From Mesostigma viride (taxonomy: Eukaryota; Streptophyta; Mesostigmatophyceae; Mesostigmatales; Mesostigmataceae), in contig RPFO01000667.1 in the NCBI GenBank assembly GCA_009746045.1, positions 2,588,317-2,652,316 of the forward strand: DNA of 64,000 bases, given 5' to 3'. How positions within the stretch are numbered: position 1 is the stretch's first letter; every line of letters starts with the position of its first letter. Positions 21,193-33,164 of the stretch are shown piece by piece. The notes under the pieces were generated by a model. The model was not told the origin of the DNA, made no database searches, and worked only from the letters and a program-made list of their open reading frames with translations. The translations under genes were made by a program, and so were the position numbers.

Positions 21193-24100
21193 TGAGTTCT
21201 CTCACCTTGCTTACTCTGAGGATGATGATCTCATTACCATTGGGGATGGCAGCCAGGGCATAATTGATTTTGAGGCAGCAACCTTACTGTCCTCCCAACA
21301 CCCTGTACTGGAACCTTACATAAAAGCACTAACCCCTACTGTTGACAACTCCATAGATATCAAGGAGCTTGCTCATCAGCTGCACCTAGCCATGGGTCAT
21401 GAAACAGTGGCTGAGGAACTGGCCAGACGGCTGGGGGGTAGTAGCATGGGAAAACAACTCAGGAATGCAGTAAAACTGGCTAGACAACACTGTCAAGAAT
21501 GTCAGTTCAATAGCCCCAAACCTCAAAAATGGCATACTGCAACTCCTTCCACCACTAGAGGCATGATAGTGGGGGATGTGATGCACATCAACAAAGATGT
21601 CCAACCCTACCTGATCCTAAAAGATTCATGGTCCAGGTTCACAGTCATGGAACCCCTACCTGGCATGTCTGCAGGGCAGCTACGTGTTGCACTCATGATT
21701 GCTTTACCCAGATTCTACCCAGTTGACAGAATTTTGCTTGATCAACAATTTTCTTGTCTGACTGACCTGGAAGGGTGTGAAGCAATAGAGATTGCTGGGC
21801 TGGAAGATCATGAGGGTCAGGGGGTCATTGAAAGAACCATCAGATCTGTCAAAACCCTACTAGCCAAAATCCTTCCAAGGATGCTACTTCAGGGGTCTAC
21901 TGTGACAGGGCACTCTGGTGTCATGAAATGTGCACAACCCTAAACATGAGACCTGTCTTGCATGCCAAGTGGGGTGAAGTAATCCCAGCAGGCCTGCAGG
22001 CAGGTGTATATCCCCCAGAGGTGATAGCACTGTACAACACTGCACGTGCACAAACCTCAGCAAAACTGGCAGAAAAAGATAAAACCCATCCCAGGCCAGT
22101 ATTCCAAAAAGGTGATCAAGTTCTCTATTACAAGGAAAACAGCTTTGGTAAGGTTGGAACTTGGCTAGGTCCAGTTACCATCCGTGGATTTACCAAAAAC
22201 AGCAAGACCGTGGAGGTCAAGCACAATATCAATGGGAAGCGTCACAGGGTGAGCTGTCATAGAATTAAGAAGTATTATTCTCCCATGGCAGACGTGCCTG
22301 GGGAAGAGTCTTTAAGCATGGACTCACTACTTCTATCTGGCAACTCCAGCATGCCCAGCAGTAGCCCTGAGCCACCAATTACTGCTGTTGACAGCACCAC
22401 AGCACCCTCTGTGAACCCTTCCACCCTCAGTGAAGCCAGGCCCACTTCACAACCTGGGGATTGCTTAACCAGGCACGAGGTAGCTGGGTTGGAAGCATTA
22501 GCTCAGCCCCAAGGCACCAAATTGTCTGCCAACCCTCCCGCTCTGAGGTCAAGATTGGCAGTCGCCTTGCAAGCATTACACAGGTCACATAAGCAACAAG
22601 CTGCTGTGGCCGAAGGGTTGGCAAAAGTCTCAGCTGTGTGCACTAGTCAGGACCCCTGGACCCTGGCAATAGACACTCAGGCACAGGTCAGTGTGATCAG
22701 TGCACAAGCCATCCCTGGTCTTGAGATTGCACCTTCATTTTGGGCACGGGTGCAGGATTTCTCAGGCCAAAGCTCACTGGATGTAGTGGGACAGGTGATG
22801 CTCCCTATACTTGGTATTCAGACACCCTTCCAGGTGGTGGAGGGGTACTCTGGTAACACCTTGTTGGGGGAACCTTTTGTATCCTATCCTGGGGTGCTTA
22901 TCTCAGCTAATGAGCTCAGTGTCACAGGGGTGGGTGCAGTTCCTCTGGACCACTTTAAAATCCCTCTCTCCAGTATTGTCCCTGGTATGGATGCTGTCAT
23001 CAAGGCAGTCAACACTCAGTATGCACCAGGGGAGATCCCTGATTTGGACAAGTTAGTGCACAGCCAGTTCCTCCATCCCTCAGCCTTTGGGCTGGGTAAG
23101 TGGGACATAGCCATGCACTCACCCCACCAAATCTCCCACGTCATACAAGAATGCAAAACACAAAAAGGGTTTACCAAGTGGCTGATGGCCATTGTCCACC
23201 AAGCCAGGCAGGAATGGGTCCTGCCCAACCCCAAAAACCCTCAATACAAACCTCCTGTCACCCCTTCATGGGACGTGCCAGAGGGAGCCAAAAAGCTCAG
23301 ATTAAAATTTGTTCTCAAACAAAACCCCAAAAAGTGGGCTCCCCAATCTTCCATGCCAGACCATGTGTCACAGAATTAAAGGGGACATCCACACTGCCAA
23401 AGGGGAAACCTACACACCTGGGCTGCAACAAACCTCACTCAGGATCATGCTCTCCCTATTCCTCCACAACCTCAATGCAGGCCAAGACTATGTCTGCAAA
23501 GCCACTGATATTAAAAGGGCCTTCCTCAGGGGGGACCCAGAAAAGGCTGAATCTGTGTGGAAAGGGAAGGTGTACGTGGTAGACACCCCAGCTGTGTGGA
23601 AACCTTACATTGATGAGCCCCACCTTATCATCAACATTGGGGTGGAAGGGCTTGTCAGTGCCCCCAAAATTTTCAGAGACTCAGCAGAGGAAGTATTCAA
23701 AAAGCTCAAGGCCACGTATGATGACCTGGACCCATGCTTTTTTGTTGTACCCACCCCCTCTGGACTGCTGCTCTTTGTGTGGCATGGAGATGACCAACTC
23801 ATTTGTGGGCCTAGAGCTGAGGTGGAAACATTTATTCAGCAGGTCCAGGAATCATATGAGATTGGCAAACAGGTGGAATTGAGCACAACCCCCATCCAGT
23901 TCTGTGGCATCATGTTGCAGCTGCATAGGCAGCCAGATCAGTGGGTCTGCTCTCTCTCCCCTCCTGCAGAATATATCCAAGATTGTCTAGATCTGCTGCA
24001 GGACAACTACCTCCCCTTACACATGTGTGCCACTGTTCAGGGCAAACTGGGGTGGTGGTCAGCCATCTGTGGGGCTCCCTTAGCTGTCATCAGCAGGGTC

Positions 24101-24720
24101 ACCCATGATGTTCTAGTCAAGATAAAATGCAGTCACATCAGGAAGTTGGTCAATGACTGTCCCCCCCTCATCCTCCATGGCCTGAATCTGATGGAAGACA
24201 TCCACATCCAATGTGTCATGGACAGCTCCATGGAGAGCAGAACAATCAATCAGATGGGGGCACGGGAATCAGGGCTGTTTTTTCTCACCAACAGGTCAGA
24301 TTACATGTCCCTCACTTCCTGGTACAGCAGGCTAGGCTACACCGCAGAAAACCTGGCAGCAGCAACTCAGCTGAATGTCGTGCTGTGGTGTCTGCTGCAT
24401 TGCATGCTCGTTCCCTGCAGCACATGCTCACCTGGCTACAAACCCAGGCAGGCAGCACATGCAATGTTATCTCACATCTCTACACTGACAGCTTTTCAGT
24501 GATCAGTTTTCTAACCAAGAAATCTGTTTCTGCTGCTGTCCACACTGACTTGGATTGGGTGATCCTCAAACAGGAGGCCACCTATTTTTCCAGCTGGACT
24601 CATGTGGATGATGAGGACAACCCAGCAGACGCTCTAACGAAGCTGCGGGATGCTGCTGGCCAACAGTACCAGCTCCTCTTTCAGAACATGAACCCCTATG
24701 ATATCAGAGTCAGTGTTTGA
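21101..24720 (+). pseudogene. Pol of AGT-C: integrase, protease-like, RT, RNase H
   Basis: The integrase zinc module (HLAMGH...CQEC) and core with Asp in VGDVMHINKD, Asp in RILLDQQF and Glu in VIERTIRSVK come first. A C-terminal GKVGTWLGP module follows. The protease-like domain is next (IDTQAQVSVIS at about 22669-22700, closing LLGEPFV). RT has DIKRAFLRGD and HGDD (23783-23794). RNase H has VMDSSMES, SAECRAV, and the final NPADALTK. Frameshifts near 21940, 23335, 23378 and 24370 look like single missing bases, mostly in short homopolymers. Protease after integrase is the reverse of canonical copia order. Confidence 0.85.
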
Positions 24721-25094
24721 ATAAATGACTGGCCATAGCACAGTACACAACCACCACACCCCCTTACCACAGCGATAGCTGCTGGGCGCCATAAAATTCA
24801 ACACATTCGTTGTGGGGTGTGAGTGCTGGCTAGGTCAGATTTGTATCCATTTGCAGCTTGAGGACACAAGCTTTGTATACACTTACTTAATGTGTGCTCC
24901 AATAACTGGCCAAACCAGCCAGCTGTGTACACCTTATTTAATGTGCAATATAACACCTGGCCAGAACAGCCAGCTGTAACCAACCTGGCTCAACCAGCCA
25001 TGTCTCTTTTGTACCCCTAATCAACTTAAAAACAATAACAATAATGTTGGGGGTGCAGACCTGCATTAAGAAATAAATAATAAAACAATACTGG
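24721..25094 (+). other. 3' untranslated region of AGT-C
   Basis: 374 bp between the pol stop and the 3' LTR. It holds a repeated phrase (ACCTGGCCAGA/ACTGGCCAAACCAGCCAGCTGT) in three versions around 24906-25000 and ends ATACTGG before the LTR. There is no strong polypurine tract. Confidence 0.5.
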
Positions 25095-25580
25095 AGTTAG
25101 TCTCCATGCTTTGCTGTAGACTAAGTCTCAAAGGCATTGTGAATACAACGTATGAATAAGCCTTGTAAACCTACGTTGGTATGTGAATATAAATACCACG
25201 TGGGCTATGCAGATAGGAATGCTAGTCGAGTCGCATACGTTTCCCTAGATAGGTACTTTGGGTACTGGGGTACGTGACAGATGTCAGTACCCAGCATACG
25301 TAGTGTCCTGTCATTGGACAGTACTAGAGTATCCTAGATATAGGGACCGTACTGCAGCGTGCATTGATCTGTGATCACACGATGCAGTGACTAGACTGCG
25401 ACCTGTCATCGTGCGGCCTCGGGCCAACGGTCTGCACCCAACGGTCACTGGCGGCGCAGCCAGTGAGAGGAACGTTGATAAAGGGTAAACCTATTTTCTA
25501 ATGAACTGAAGCAATTCATTGCTCACAGCATACAGTGTTCTCAAGCAATATATCGCGTCGTTCATTTCTCATTCCTAACT
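25095..25580 (+). repeat. 3' LTR of AGT-C
   Basis: 486 bp; differs from the 5' LTR by a small change near the end (GAACTGAAGC versus GAACCAAGC). Near identity indicates recent insertion. Confidence 0.93.
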
Positions 25581-25585
25581 CCAGG

Positions 25586-26108
25586 CCCCCTTGCCGTCGT
25601 GCTTCTGCTGGCAGCTGCGCAGGTCCTTGACCATCTGCTGAGCATCTGCCTTCTCAGCCTGCTCGTAGGCGGCCCTCAGAGCTGCTTGCAGCCCAGGTTT
25701 GGCGATCGGATCTCTGTTGCGTCGGAGCATCTGCCTGGCGGCGACCACTGTCGGTGCGTGACGGTGGACAGCAAGCTGCCGACGCGGAGGCAAGGTGGGG
25801 AGGGTGCGGGCAGCCAGGCGATACTTGGCGGCGACACCACGGAGGATCACTGAAATATCCCCCGGCGGCGGAATGGCGTGTAACTGCTGTCGGCTGCCCC
25901 CGGCGTCGAATACGGCCAGGAAATCATCCCTATGCGACATAGCGGCCTGCTCTGCTGCTGACATCTTGTCGGCATCCTTCAGCACAATCCGGAGCACTTT
26001 CAGATCTGGCTGAGGTGCCAGCTGTCGCGACGGTTTCACCCCAGGAAACCGCAATCTGATGCGAGCGAGCACGAGACGATGATCAGATTCCACCGTGCTG
26101 ACAGAATC
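25586..26108 (-). pseudogene. LINE endonuclease C-terminus and linker to RT
   Basis: The minus-strand frame begins TVESDHRLVLARIRLRF, the last conserved motif (SDH) of the APE-type endonuclease, followed by a helical linker. It ends GKGAWS directly at the copia-like insertion, and RT coding resumes at 19074. The upstream endonuclease is missing. Confidence 0.8.
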
Positions 26109-26117
26109 TTGCAGGAC

Positions 26118-26130
26118 GCTTAGGATGTAT
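26118..26130. repeat. Candidate target duplication of the LINE, right copy
   Basis: GCTTAGGATGTAT, the same as at 16960-16972. Confidence 0.6.
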
Positions 26131-28121
26131 GATAGGCCATATGCCCCCTCTCAAGGGCTATGTGCTACATATACTCCCAACGGAGTTATGTTACAATTCA
26201 ATTCACCTGCAAGTGGTAGCTAAGGATGTATTAAAACCCATATGCCCCCACTCAGGGCTATGTGTTACATAAGCTCCCAACGGAGATATATGTTGTTAAT
26301 TAATTGTTTAATAAATTCAGACTTATGGCAGATGATAAATGATTAATCATTGTTTGGATACATGCTCACGTGACAAAGTTGCGTGCAAATTCATGATTCA
26401 ATTAATAAATGCTCCCATAAATCCATAAAATCATTCATTAATTAACCCATAGTCCGCTGACCCATTTTTGGCACTTTCATACCCCTGAAAATGAGAAAAA
26501 TCATAACTCACAGGCCACAACTCCGAATACCCCCAACCAAGATGCTAGGAGTATCTACACTTCAAGGGCTTTCAGAATATGCAATAATACCATGGCTTTA
26601 TCAAAGCATTTGGATGATAGCTCTAGTCAAAGTTGGCCAAAAGACGATCTTTTTTCCCCAAGGAAAAGTTTACCCCCCCCTTTTTTCCCAGGGAGGGTAG
26701 GGAACCTCAATACCAACATTGGACAATTTAGTTGGATAGTCCAATGGGGGGTTCCTTGGGTCAGACCACCCGGATAACCCTTTACCCCTATATAACGTGC
26801 TCATATATGTGTGTGGGTTACGCGCGTGAAAACAGCTATCTATGACATGCAACACGATAATGCATTATAGCAAGCTATAAAAGGCTGCCAAAAGTGCTGG
26901 AATACAAACACGTTGCCTACCTGCACTAACGGAATGCCATACTCCATAGAAATGCCATAAACTGGGCACTTTCAGGGCTAATACCACTCTCCACAACAGG
27001 CATGGAAGCTTGCTGAAGTATGCATGGATAAAATCGTCATATATAATGCATGGGAGGCGTATTCCGCTGCAAACAACACGCAAATACGTTGTCGTACATA
27101 GCTCGTTCATGTCCTGCCCGGATTCCGCTGGCCGGGACCACCATATCTCACACATACCGTTGCTCTATGGGCATAGACAGCCATAGCCGCAACATGCATG
27201 CATCCTTTATGATTACCAGGTTGATGTTCCGTTCAAAGATTACCTATAAACATGTCCGCATTCCCAGCAAATGCTGCAGCGGACATCCCGTAGCAAACCT
27301 GGATGCTTGGGCTGGCGCAGACTGCCCGGCCATGAGGAGAAAATCGACATATGACAGGCGATGACTCGTCTGGCACTGGCGACCAAGAAGGCAGTATTTT
27401 CCTACCTGCATTTTCCCAATCCTAAAAATCTGGCCATGCCTGACATACAAAAATCACGCATCATCATTCTGAGCAACATTCTAAACCGTTTCTAGCCGCG
27501 AGACGCAAAATTTCCCTGATAACGGCACGTTGACAGCCATATCTCGCTACGCGCGCGCGCGAGTGAAAATTTCCCGCCAAAGTCACGTGATCATTTCTCA
27601 ATGCACGTTGCATTTACCAGGCTATGGCGAATATACCCCCCAAACCTATGCATCACCTTCGTCCTTAAGTGTTCCCAGACCCACCGGACAACTTCCCTCC
27701 GTCACGGGTGGCGCGGCGCTCCAGGAATTACGTGGTTTATTACGTTAAGTCAAAGTGCATGCGATCACATGCAGTTTTCGGACTATGGGTAATAGACATG
27801 AATCCATAAACGTACCCTTGCATGAAAAAGTCTTATTGTAACCTATACAAACCTACACTAGATGCATTGCCGGCCTCGACAACCTGGAGGCATGGCAAGT
27901 CGATATGGAATGAATGGAAGGGAGATCTCGCACAACAAGGAACAAAACTTGAGTAGTCTATGCAAACCAACATAACCAGTCAATATTAAATTAAAGTAAA
28001 TTAAATTATAACATGCCTCCGTGGGGAGATCATGTAGCACATATTCCATGATGGATGGGGTGGAGGGAGCCGCGTGAACGAACTATCCTAACTCTAAGCT
28101 ATCTAGAAAATCCTAACTACA

Positions 28122-28223
28122 CTACTCATCAAAACGCCTCCACCGCTTGGGGGGAGGGGGCTTGCCCACAGGGTCGGGCGTGTGCGCCTTGACAATCTTC
28201 TGCCACCGCTTCTTGCTCTGCAT
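28122..28223 (-). pseudogene. LINE C-terminal tail fragment, copy 2
   Basis: The minus strand reads MQSKKRWQKIVKAHTPDPVG then a proline-rich basic tail ending RRFDE and a stop. Homologous to 16595-16665, including about 100 bp of 3' flank. The upstream coding part is absent. Confidence 0.5.
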
Positions 28224-28640
28224 GGCAGTCCAAAGAGGAGAGAGGGAGTGAAAAACCAGTCAATATAATTACTATTAACTGCACCAACATTGGTTTGCCC
28301 AAACAGGCATCTGCCTCTTGCCACCCATGTAGTAACCCCACCGGCCAAAGACATGTCTGAGTGCCAGATCCTTGCCCACCCCCCGCCCACAACATCAACT
28401 GTCTTACTAGGTGATCTCAACCAATGTCATCAAGCAATAAAAAATAAAATGGTGTTCACCATGGCGTGAGTGTTGCCAAATGGAGGATCATGGCAGGTGT
28501 TTCTTGAATCCATAATGGCCAAATCATAACATAAGTGAGGTGTCTACACAATTTTCTGATCAGACACTCCGCAAAGGTGAAAACCTTTGCGTTCAGTGCC
28601 GGGCCGCGGAAAACGCGGAAAACGCGATCTGCAAATGAAT

Positions 28641-28700
28641 CCGACCGGAATCGAACTGGGGACCTCTCGCACCAATTTTGCTGACTATAGGACGGACGTC
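28641..28700 (-). ncRNA. tRNA-derived sequence (SINE head or tRNA pseudogene)
   Basis: The minus strand has AGGTCCCCAGTTCGATTCCGG, a good T-arm with a B-box-like AGTTCGATTCC. About 35 bases upstream is CCTATAGTCAGCAAAATTGG, a weak A-box match. The acceptor stem pairs poorly, so this is not called a functional tRNA gene. Confidence 0.35.
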
Positions 28701-29205
28701 TCCGGTTACCATGGCATCGCCAACTTACACCTACAGTCATCCGCAAAAGTTCTCCTGTCCGGGGAGTGATGCAAGCCTTTCGGATTTGGTACTAGATAAA
28801 TCACTCGAGATCTGTGTGTAGGAGTACACACAATATTGATATTGCATCCAACAAAAAATGACAGAATGAGAAAAGCTAGAAATGATCGTGTAGACCGGCA
28901 CCACCATGATGTCTCAGAGCTCAATTAGTCCAAATTTAGCTTAAGTGGACGTCTGTATAAAGTGTGTAAAAGCACCTACCATTCTAAACAGCAGCTTAGT
29001 GGATGGCTACAAATTGGCAATCGAAGCTAACCCGATTTCTCATATTCTCTTCCCCGTGGCTCCCAACAGCCCGTGTGTGCATGTCACTACAATATGGTAG
29101 CCGCCGAGCCCAAACCTGCTTTCTCAACCCTTAGTTTCATAGGGAGGCAAGGAGGACTAACATGACCATGCGCACGACACGCAACCACTCACTTTGTTAG
29201 CCAAT

Positions 29206-29410
29206 CATCCATCCATGCATCCATGCATCCATGCATCCATGCATCCATGCATCCATGCATCCATGCATCCATGCATCCATGCATCCATGCATCCATGCAT
29301 CCATGCATCCATGCATCCATGCATCCATGCATCCATGCATCCATGCATCCATGCATCCATGCATCCATGCATCCATGCATCCATGCATCCATGCATCCAT
29401 GCATCCATGC
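29206..29410 (+). repeat. (ATGCATCC)n octamer satellite in right TIR
   Basis: Inverted counterpart of 15101-15600, about 25 copies. Confidence 0.96.
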
Positions 29411-29582
29411 ATCCATCCATCCATCCATCCATCCATCCATCCATCCATCCATCCATCCATCCATCCATCCATCCATCCATCCATCCATCCATCCATCCAT
29501 CCATCCATCCATCCATCCATCCATCCATCCATCCATCCATCCATCCATCCATCCATCCATCCATCCATCCATCCATCCATCC
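29411..29582 (+). repeat. (CCAT)n microsatellite in right TIR
   Basis: Inverted counterpart of the TGGA tract of the left TIR, about 43 copies, without a retrotransposon insertion. Confidence 0.97.
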
Positions 29583-31392
29583 ACTCATCAAGCACACGTA
29601 TATTGCGTTACATGGGTGGCAATAAAACAACCTTCAACCCCTATACATGGATTGGGAGGGCATCCAACCTTGTCTCACTGCCTCAAGTGGTCAGGCCACA
29701 ACAATTTCTCTGCATCATGGCGATACCTAACTGCGAGTGCTAAATGATTCTTGGCTTCAATGCGGCAATCAATGTGCTGCCCCTCACAGTTTAGTCCATT
29801 AGCCCTTGCCTAGTTCGTTGCAACACTTATTACACGCTGTCAACACAACAAGACACAGTACATGTCCCATTGGGGAGCCACGGAGTAATGGCATTGCCGC
29901 AGTAAATGCCAAAGTGAATGCTAAATACATCGACCCCTAGTGCAGGAATAATTAATTGGTACTCTTGTGCACATGCATGGCTGCCAAAATGAATTAAAAC
30001 ACGCAGATGGATACTTGTTTACAGAAGTTATACTTTGAATACGTCGTCGTGTAAACCAACGCTCTTCGCCCTAGGCTACATCGTTCACATTAAGCGCATG
30101 TATATGAGTATGAATATGCTACGTGTGCTGTTGCTTCAAACTTGTTCCTATACACAATCACACTGTCACAAAAACTGGCGTTCATCCAATACAGAAAACG
30201 CCCGCCACAAATTCCAAGCAGGATCTGAACGTAGACTTGGCCGTGATGCTGACCATTTCAAGCAACTTTGAATTACTGGCAAGCAATGGCGACCGTAATG
30301 TCAATCACCAGCACGCAGCACCTGCTATAAGAAAAAATCCAGCAACTACTAGCAAAAGTCAGGTGGGTGACAGGTGCGTGGGGTATGCAGTCAAGATCAA
30401 GCAGTGGAAAACATGGGCACAGTAGTGCTTCCCATCCCACGAACAGCCAAAGTCTCCCTAAAAAATGTGTTCTTGATGCACGTTTGATGCACGGGAGCTA
30501 ATCCAAAGATGTTCCCCAAGGAAATACAGGGAGAGCCTGTGGGGAAAACAGGGGGGAAGCTGCATTGCGGATAATGACCCACTGTATATGCTCCCGACCC
30601 GTTGCCGACCGAAAGCAAATGGTAAGAAACTACCTGGACGGTAATGATGTAATGGAAAGACGTAAGAAGCTTTCCCGAACCGACGGAAGGACGACAAAGC
30701 GCAGCGTGTAAGGCAGAGGCAGTTGCGTGTTGCTGAAAATGACGTGACCAAAACGGTTGCCGATCATGAAAAACCGGACCTCCATCCCGTTGCTGACGGA
30801 AACACAGTGTAGAGACGCGGCCTGGCTTGGAAGCAGGACAGTCGATGGAAAAACGTTAGACGAACTTCCCAACCGAAGTACTTACAAAAAAATGCAGCGG
30901 TAGAGACTGCAGCCTGCCTGCAGTGCAGGAACGCCAACCAGAAGCGAAGGGTTCCTGCGAAATAGAAGGAGACAGGCCGGAATACAGAGGGTAAAGTATT
31001 CCTTGGATGACGTTACGACTCGAAGTGGGTAAAAAATGGAAGTGGCCGACTGAAAAGTCGCTGGCATTTCTGCCCTGGATGGAAACGTTGGGTAAGTAAA
31101 TCGACCCGTTAGCAATAAAATGGGAAGAGCGCCCAGACGAAACAACCGCAGCTTACCCAAGCGAGATGAACTCTTTCTTGACAGTCGTCCATGCCAACGT
31201 CGGCCAGCCCGGGCCAGGTAGCTGCCGCAGCCATGCCGCACCAGAATTTGAATTTTGTGCCCGGCAACGTTCCTAAAATGCAGGAATGGCTGGGCCGACG
31301 GCCGACGCGTGGCCCGTGGCCCATGGCCCGTCGCCCGTGTTTTTACGTGCCTGCGCCTGGCCTGCCTTAACGTTGTTACGCCCGCGCACTCC

Positions 31393-31478
31393 CCAGCCTT
31401 GCGCACGCCAGCCTTGCGCACGCTGCGCCGCGCCCAGCCTTGCGCATTCCCAGCCTTGCGCATCCCAGCCTTGCGCAT
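31393..31478 (-). repeat. Subterminal minisatellite in right TIR
   Basis: Five inverted copies of TGCGCAAGGCTGG mirroring 6628-6712. Confidence 0.8.
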
Positions 31479-31516
31479 CGTCTGAAGAAATCAGTGTCTG
31501 ATGTTTACAAAAACTC

Positions 31517-31526
31517 CTTCACCATT
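31517..31526. repeat. 10-bp target site duplication, right copy
   Basis: CTTCACCATT, identical to 6579-6588. Confidence 0.88.
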
Positions 31527-31719
31527 GACGACGAATTGACCCTGGCGCAGCAACAAAGGCGACGGGAGCTATGGCCGACCTACCTCCAGCTCCGGCCGGC
31601 AGACCAAGGCGGGCCAGCCGGTGTACTGGAAGGGGGCGGCCATCTACGTCGGCCACAAGCCCTGGCACGCGACCCCCTCGACCACCGCGGCCCCAGCGAC
31701 CCCAGAAGCCCCAGCCTAG
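31517..31719 (+). pseudogene. L1 ORF1-like protein, C-terminal part
   Basis: Continues the frame broken at 6588: FTIDDELTLAQQQRRRELWP, then after a frame change near 31600 GQPVYWKGAAIYVGHKPWHA and a stop at 31717. The run of an acidic strand, a basic helix with ELWP and a final ExYVG/LFVDG-like strand is typical of the L1 ORF1p C-terminal domain. It proves that the 24.9-kb element is an insertion in this gene. Confidence 0.65.
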
Positions 31720-33164
31720 GGGAATACAGCAGTAGTAGTGTAGAATAGATAGACCGTGGCCATGTACATGTACGCCTCCTACAGGCACTATACTAGCTAA
31801 GCCACGCGCTTTATTTAACCATGTACATGCGTGCCGATGATGTGCCACACTCCAGATGATGCCTAGCTTTATTTAGTTACGCTGTGCCCATGCAGAGAGC
31901 TGCTCTCTGCTGAGATGTCACGCTCTAGCTTTTGTATAGCTATGATGATTTTAACACGTATGGCTATTTAAAATAGCGCCTTTAGTGATTGAGAATGAAT
32001 GCGAAAGACCTTTGACTTCCTATGCGTCACAGCGCACGATGGTGGCTTAAGAATACTTGTTACACAATACGAATAAGCTCAAACCCGGAAAACCGGTTTC
32101 GTATATTACAATGTTACCACACAGATTAAAACACTCAATGCGGGAAGACTTACACCCAGTAGGCGAGGGATTCACACTCGAGCCCACAGGAGATTTACAC
32201 TCCAGGATTAAGCGATGGTAAATAATCTGTAGAGCAACGTGGTAAATTACGATACAAGGTTCGGATTGCTGGCATAGCTCGTGCCTTGCCTATTTTGTCC
32301 CTTCGTCCCCGTTGGCGGCTGCGCCTGGCGCTGCCAACCAGGCATGACGTGAGGTCCGCGGGGACGGGCTTCTCGAACCGTCTAGAACACATTAAAGACC
32401 AGTACAGCTAGAGGCCTCTCCTGAAAAACATCCAAATGTCCGTAGGTACCATCATAACGCATGTGCAGTGCCACTTGGCTGTCCCGTAACTCTCGTTCAG
32501 GCGCTAGGTCTGCCTACGGCGCAAAGGCCAAGTTCGTCAGCAAAACTTCTACACTTACTTCCACACGGATTGCCTCGGCTGCCAACTATACTATGGCCTC
32601 GGCACTGGCGCCGGATTACGGTCCACTAGGAAGTCGGCGGAAATTCGCACTGAGATTTCTTGAGATTGTCCTGAGTTTTTTTTAGATTTACCTACAAAAA
32701 TCTTGAGAAATCCTGAGATGTCTTGAGAATGTCTTGAGAATGTCTTGAGATTGATCTTGATATTTCGTCTTGAGAAAATCTGGTAAGTGCGCAAGTCTCG
32801 GGTCCTGAGATTTCTGGTGAAAAAAATCTCAAGATTTTCAACCGAAAAACTCAGGTCTTGAGATTTTGACTTTGTAGTGAAAATCTCAGGACAATCTCAG
32901 GACAAAATCTCAGGACAATCTCAGGAAAATCTCAGTACAAAAAAACGAGTAGAATCTCAAGAAAATCAAGAACATGCACAGGCGAATTCTCCAGCCATTC
33001 TGGGACAAAAAAATGGTGTTATCAGGGACTGTCAGAAATACAACAATGCAATATGATTACAACAGGGGCATGACTCACAATCAGTGCATTTATTACATTG
33101 ATAAATATTATTTAAAAAATCTTTTATTCATAGGCAAAAAATAAATCACAACAAAAAGAGTATT
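31720..33164. other. Non-coding stretch with one MITE-like repeat
   Basis: No recognisable gene. It contains the foldback repeat at 32649-32936 and, near 33123, a minus-strand AATAAA. The rest is unremarkable AT-rich sequence. Confidence 0.5.
32649..32936. repeat. MITE-like foldback repeat built of TCTTGAGA/TCCTGAGA octamers
   Basis: The left end ACTGAGATTTCTTGAGATTG matches the inverted right end (ACTGAGATTTTCCTGAGATTG). The left half is packed with TCTTGAGA/TCCTGAGA and the right half with the complement TCTCAGGA/TCTCAAGA. It would form a long imperfect hairpin of about 288 bp. No clear target duplication. Confidence 0.65.

Larger units (their letters stand above)
19080..25580 (+). mobile_element. 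Copia-like LTR retrotransposon AGT-C
   Basis: Two LTRs of 485 and 486 bp that are almost identical begin AGTTAG and end CTAACT, not TG...CA, and are flanked by CCAGG duplications. The interior encodes a gag with zinc knuckle, then integrase, a protease-like domain, RT (Ty1/copia type) and RNase H. Domain order and motif variants match AGT-A and AGT-B in this window. The element inserted into the LINE between endonuclease and RT. Confidence 0.93.
16973..26117 (-). mobile_element. RTE-like non-LTR retrotransposon (LINE), 5'-truncated, split by a copia-like element
   Basis: On the minus strand the order is endonuclease C-terminus (25586-26093), copia-like insertion (19080-25580), RT and C-terminal region (19074-17161), a 3' UTR of about 190 bp, a terminal hairpin and an AATT-rich tail. 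The endonuclease is present only from its final SDH motif, typical 5' truncation. A 13-bp candidate target duplication flanks the unit. The YGAETWTL-type C-terminal region and AT-rich short tail suggest the RTE clade. Confidence 0.78.
26131..28892. other. Interior of the giant TIR element, no recognised gene
   Basis: Two more 3'-end motifs (CTCCCAACGGAG with AATT-rich tail) lie in 26140-26310, and a minus-strand copy near 28020. A tRNA-like stretch is at 28641-28700. The remaining AT-rich sequence shows no protein I recognise on either strand. If a transposase gene exists it must be spliced or decayed. Confidence 0.6.
6589..31516. mobile_element. 24.9-kb element with multi-kilobase terminal inverted repeats
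   Basis: Both ends begin GAGTTTTTGTAAACATCAGAC (inverted) and stay complementary for about 2.6-3.0 kb once the retrotransposon at 8692-15003 is set aside. A perfect 10-bp duplication flanks the element. A 10-bp duplication and G-initial TIRs are compatible with a Mutator-like (MULE) element, but no transposase was recognised between the TIRs. The interior is filled with an RTE-like LINE, LINE/SINE 3' fragments and a copia-like element. It may be a non-autonomous giant element mobilised in trans. Confidence 0.8.
28893..31516 (-). repeat. Right terminal inverted repeat
   Basis: 2.6 kb reverse-complementary to the left TIR, uninterrupted here. A few substitutions separate the arms, so they were recently homogenised or the element is young. 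Confidence 0.9.

Noticed and set aside
28641-28700. Functional tRNA gene
   Set aside because: Acceptor and anticodon stems do not pair well; only the T-arm is convincing.
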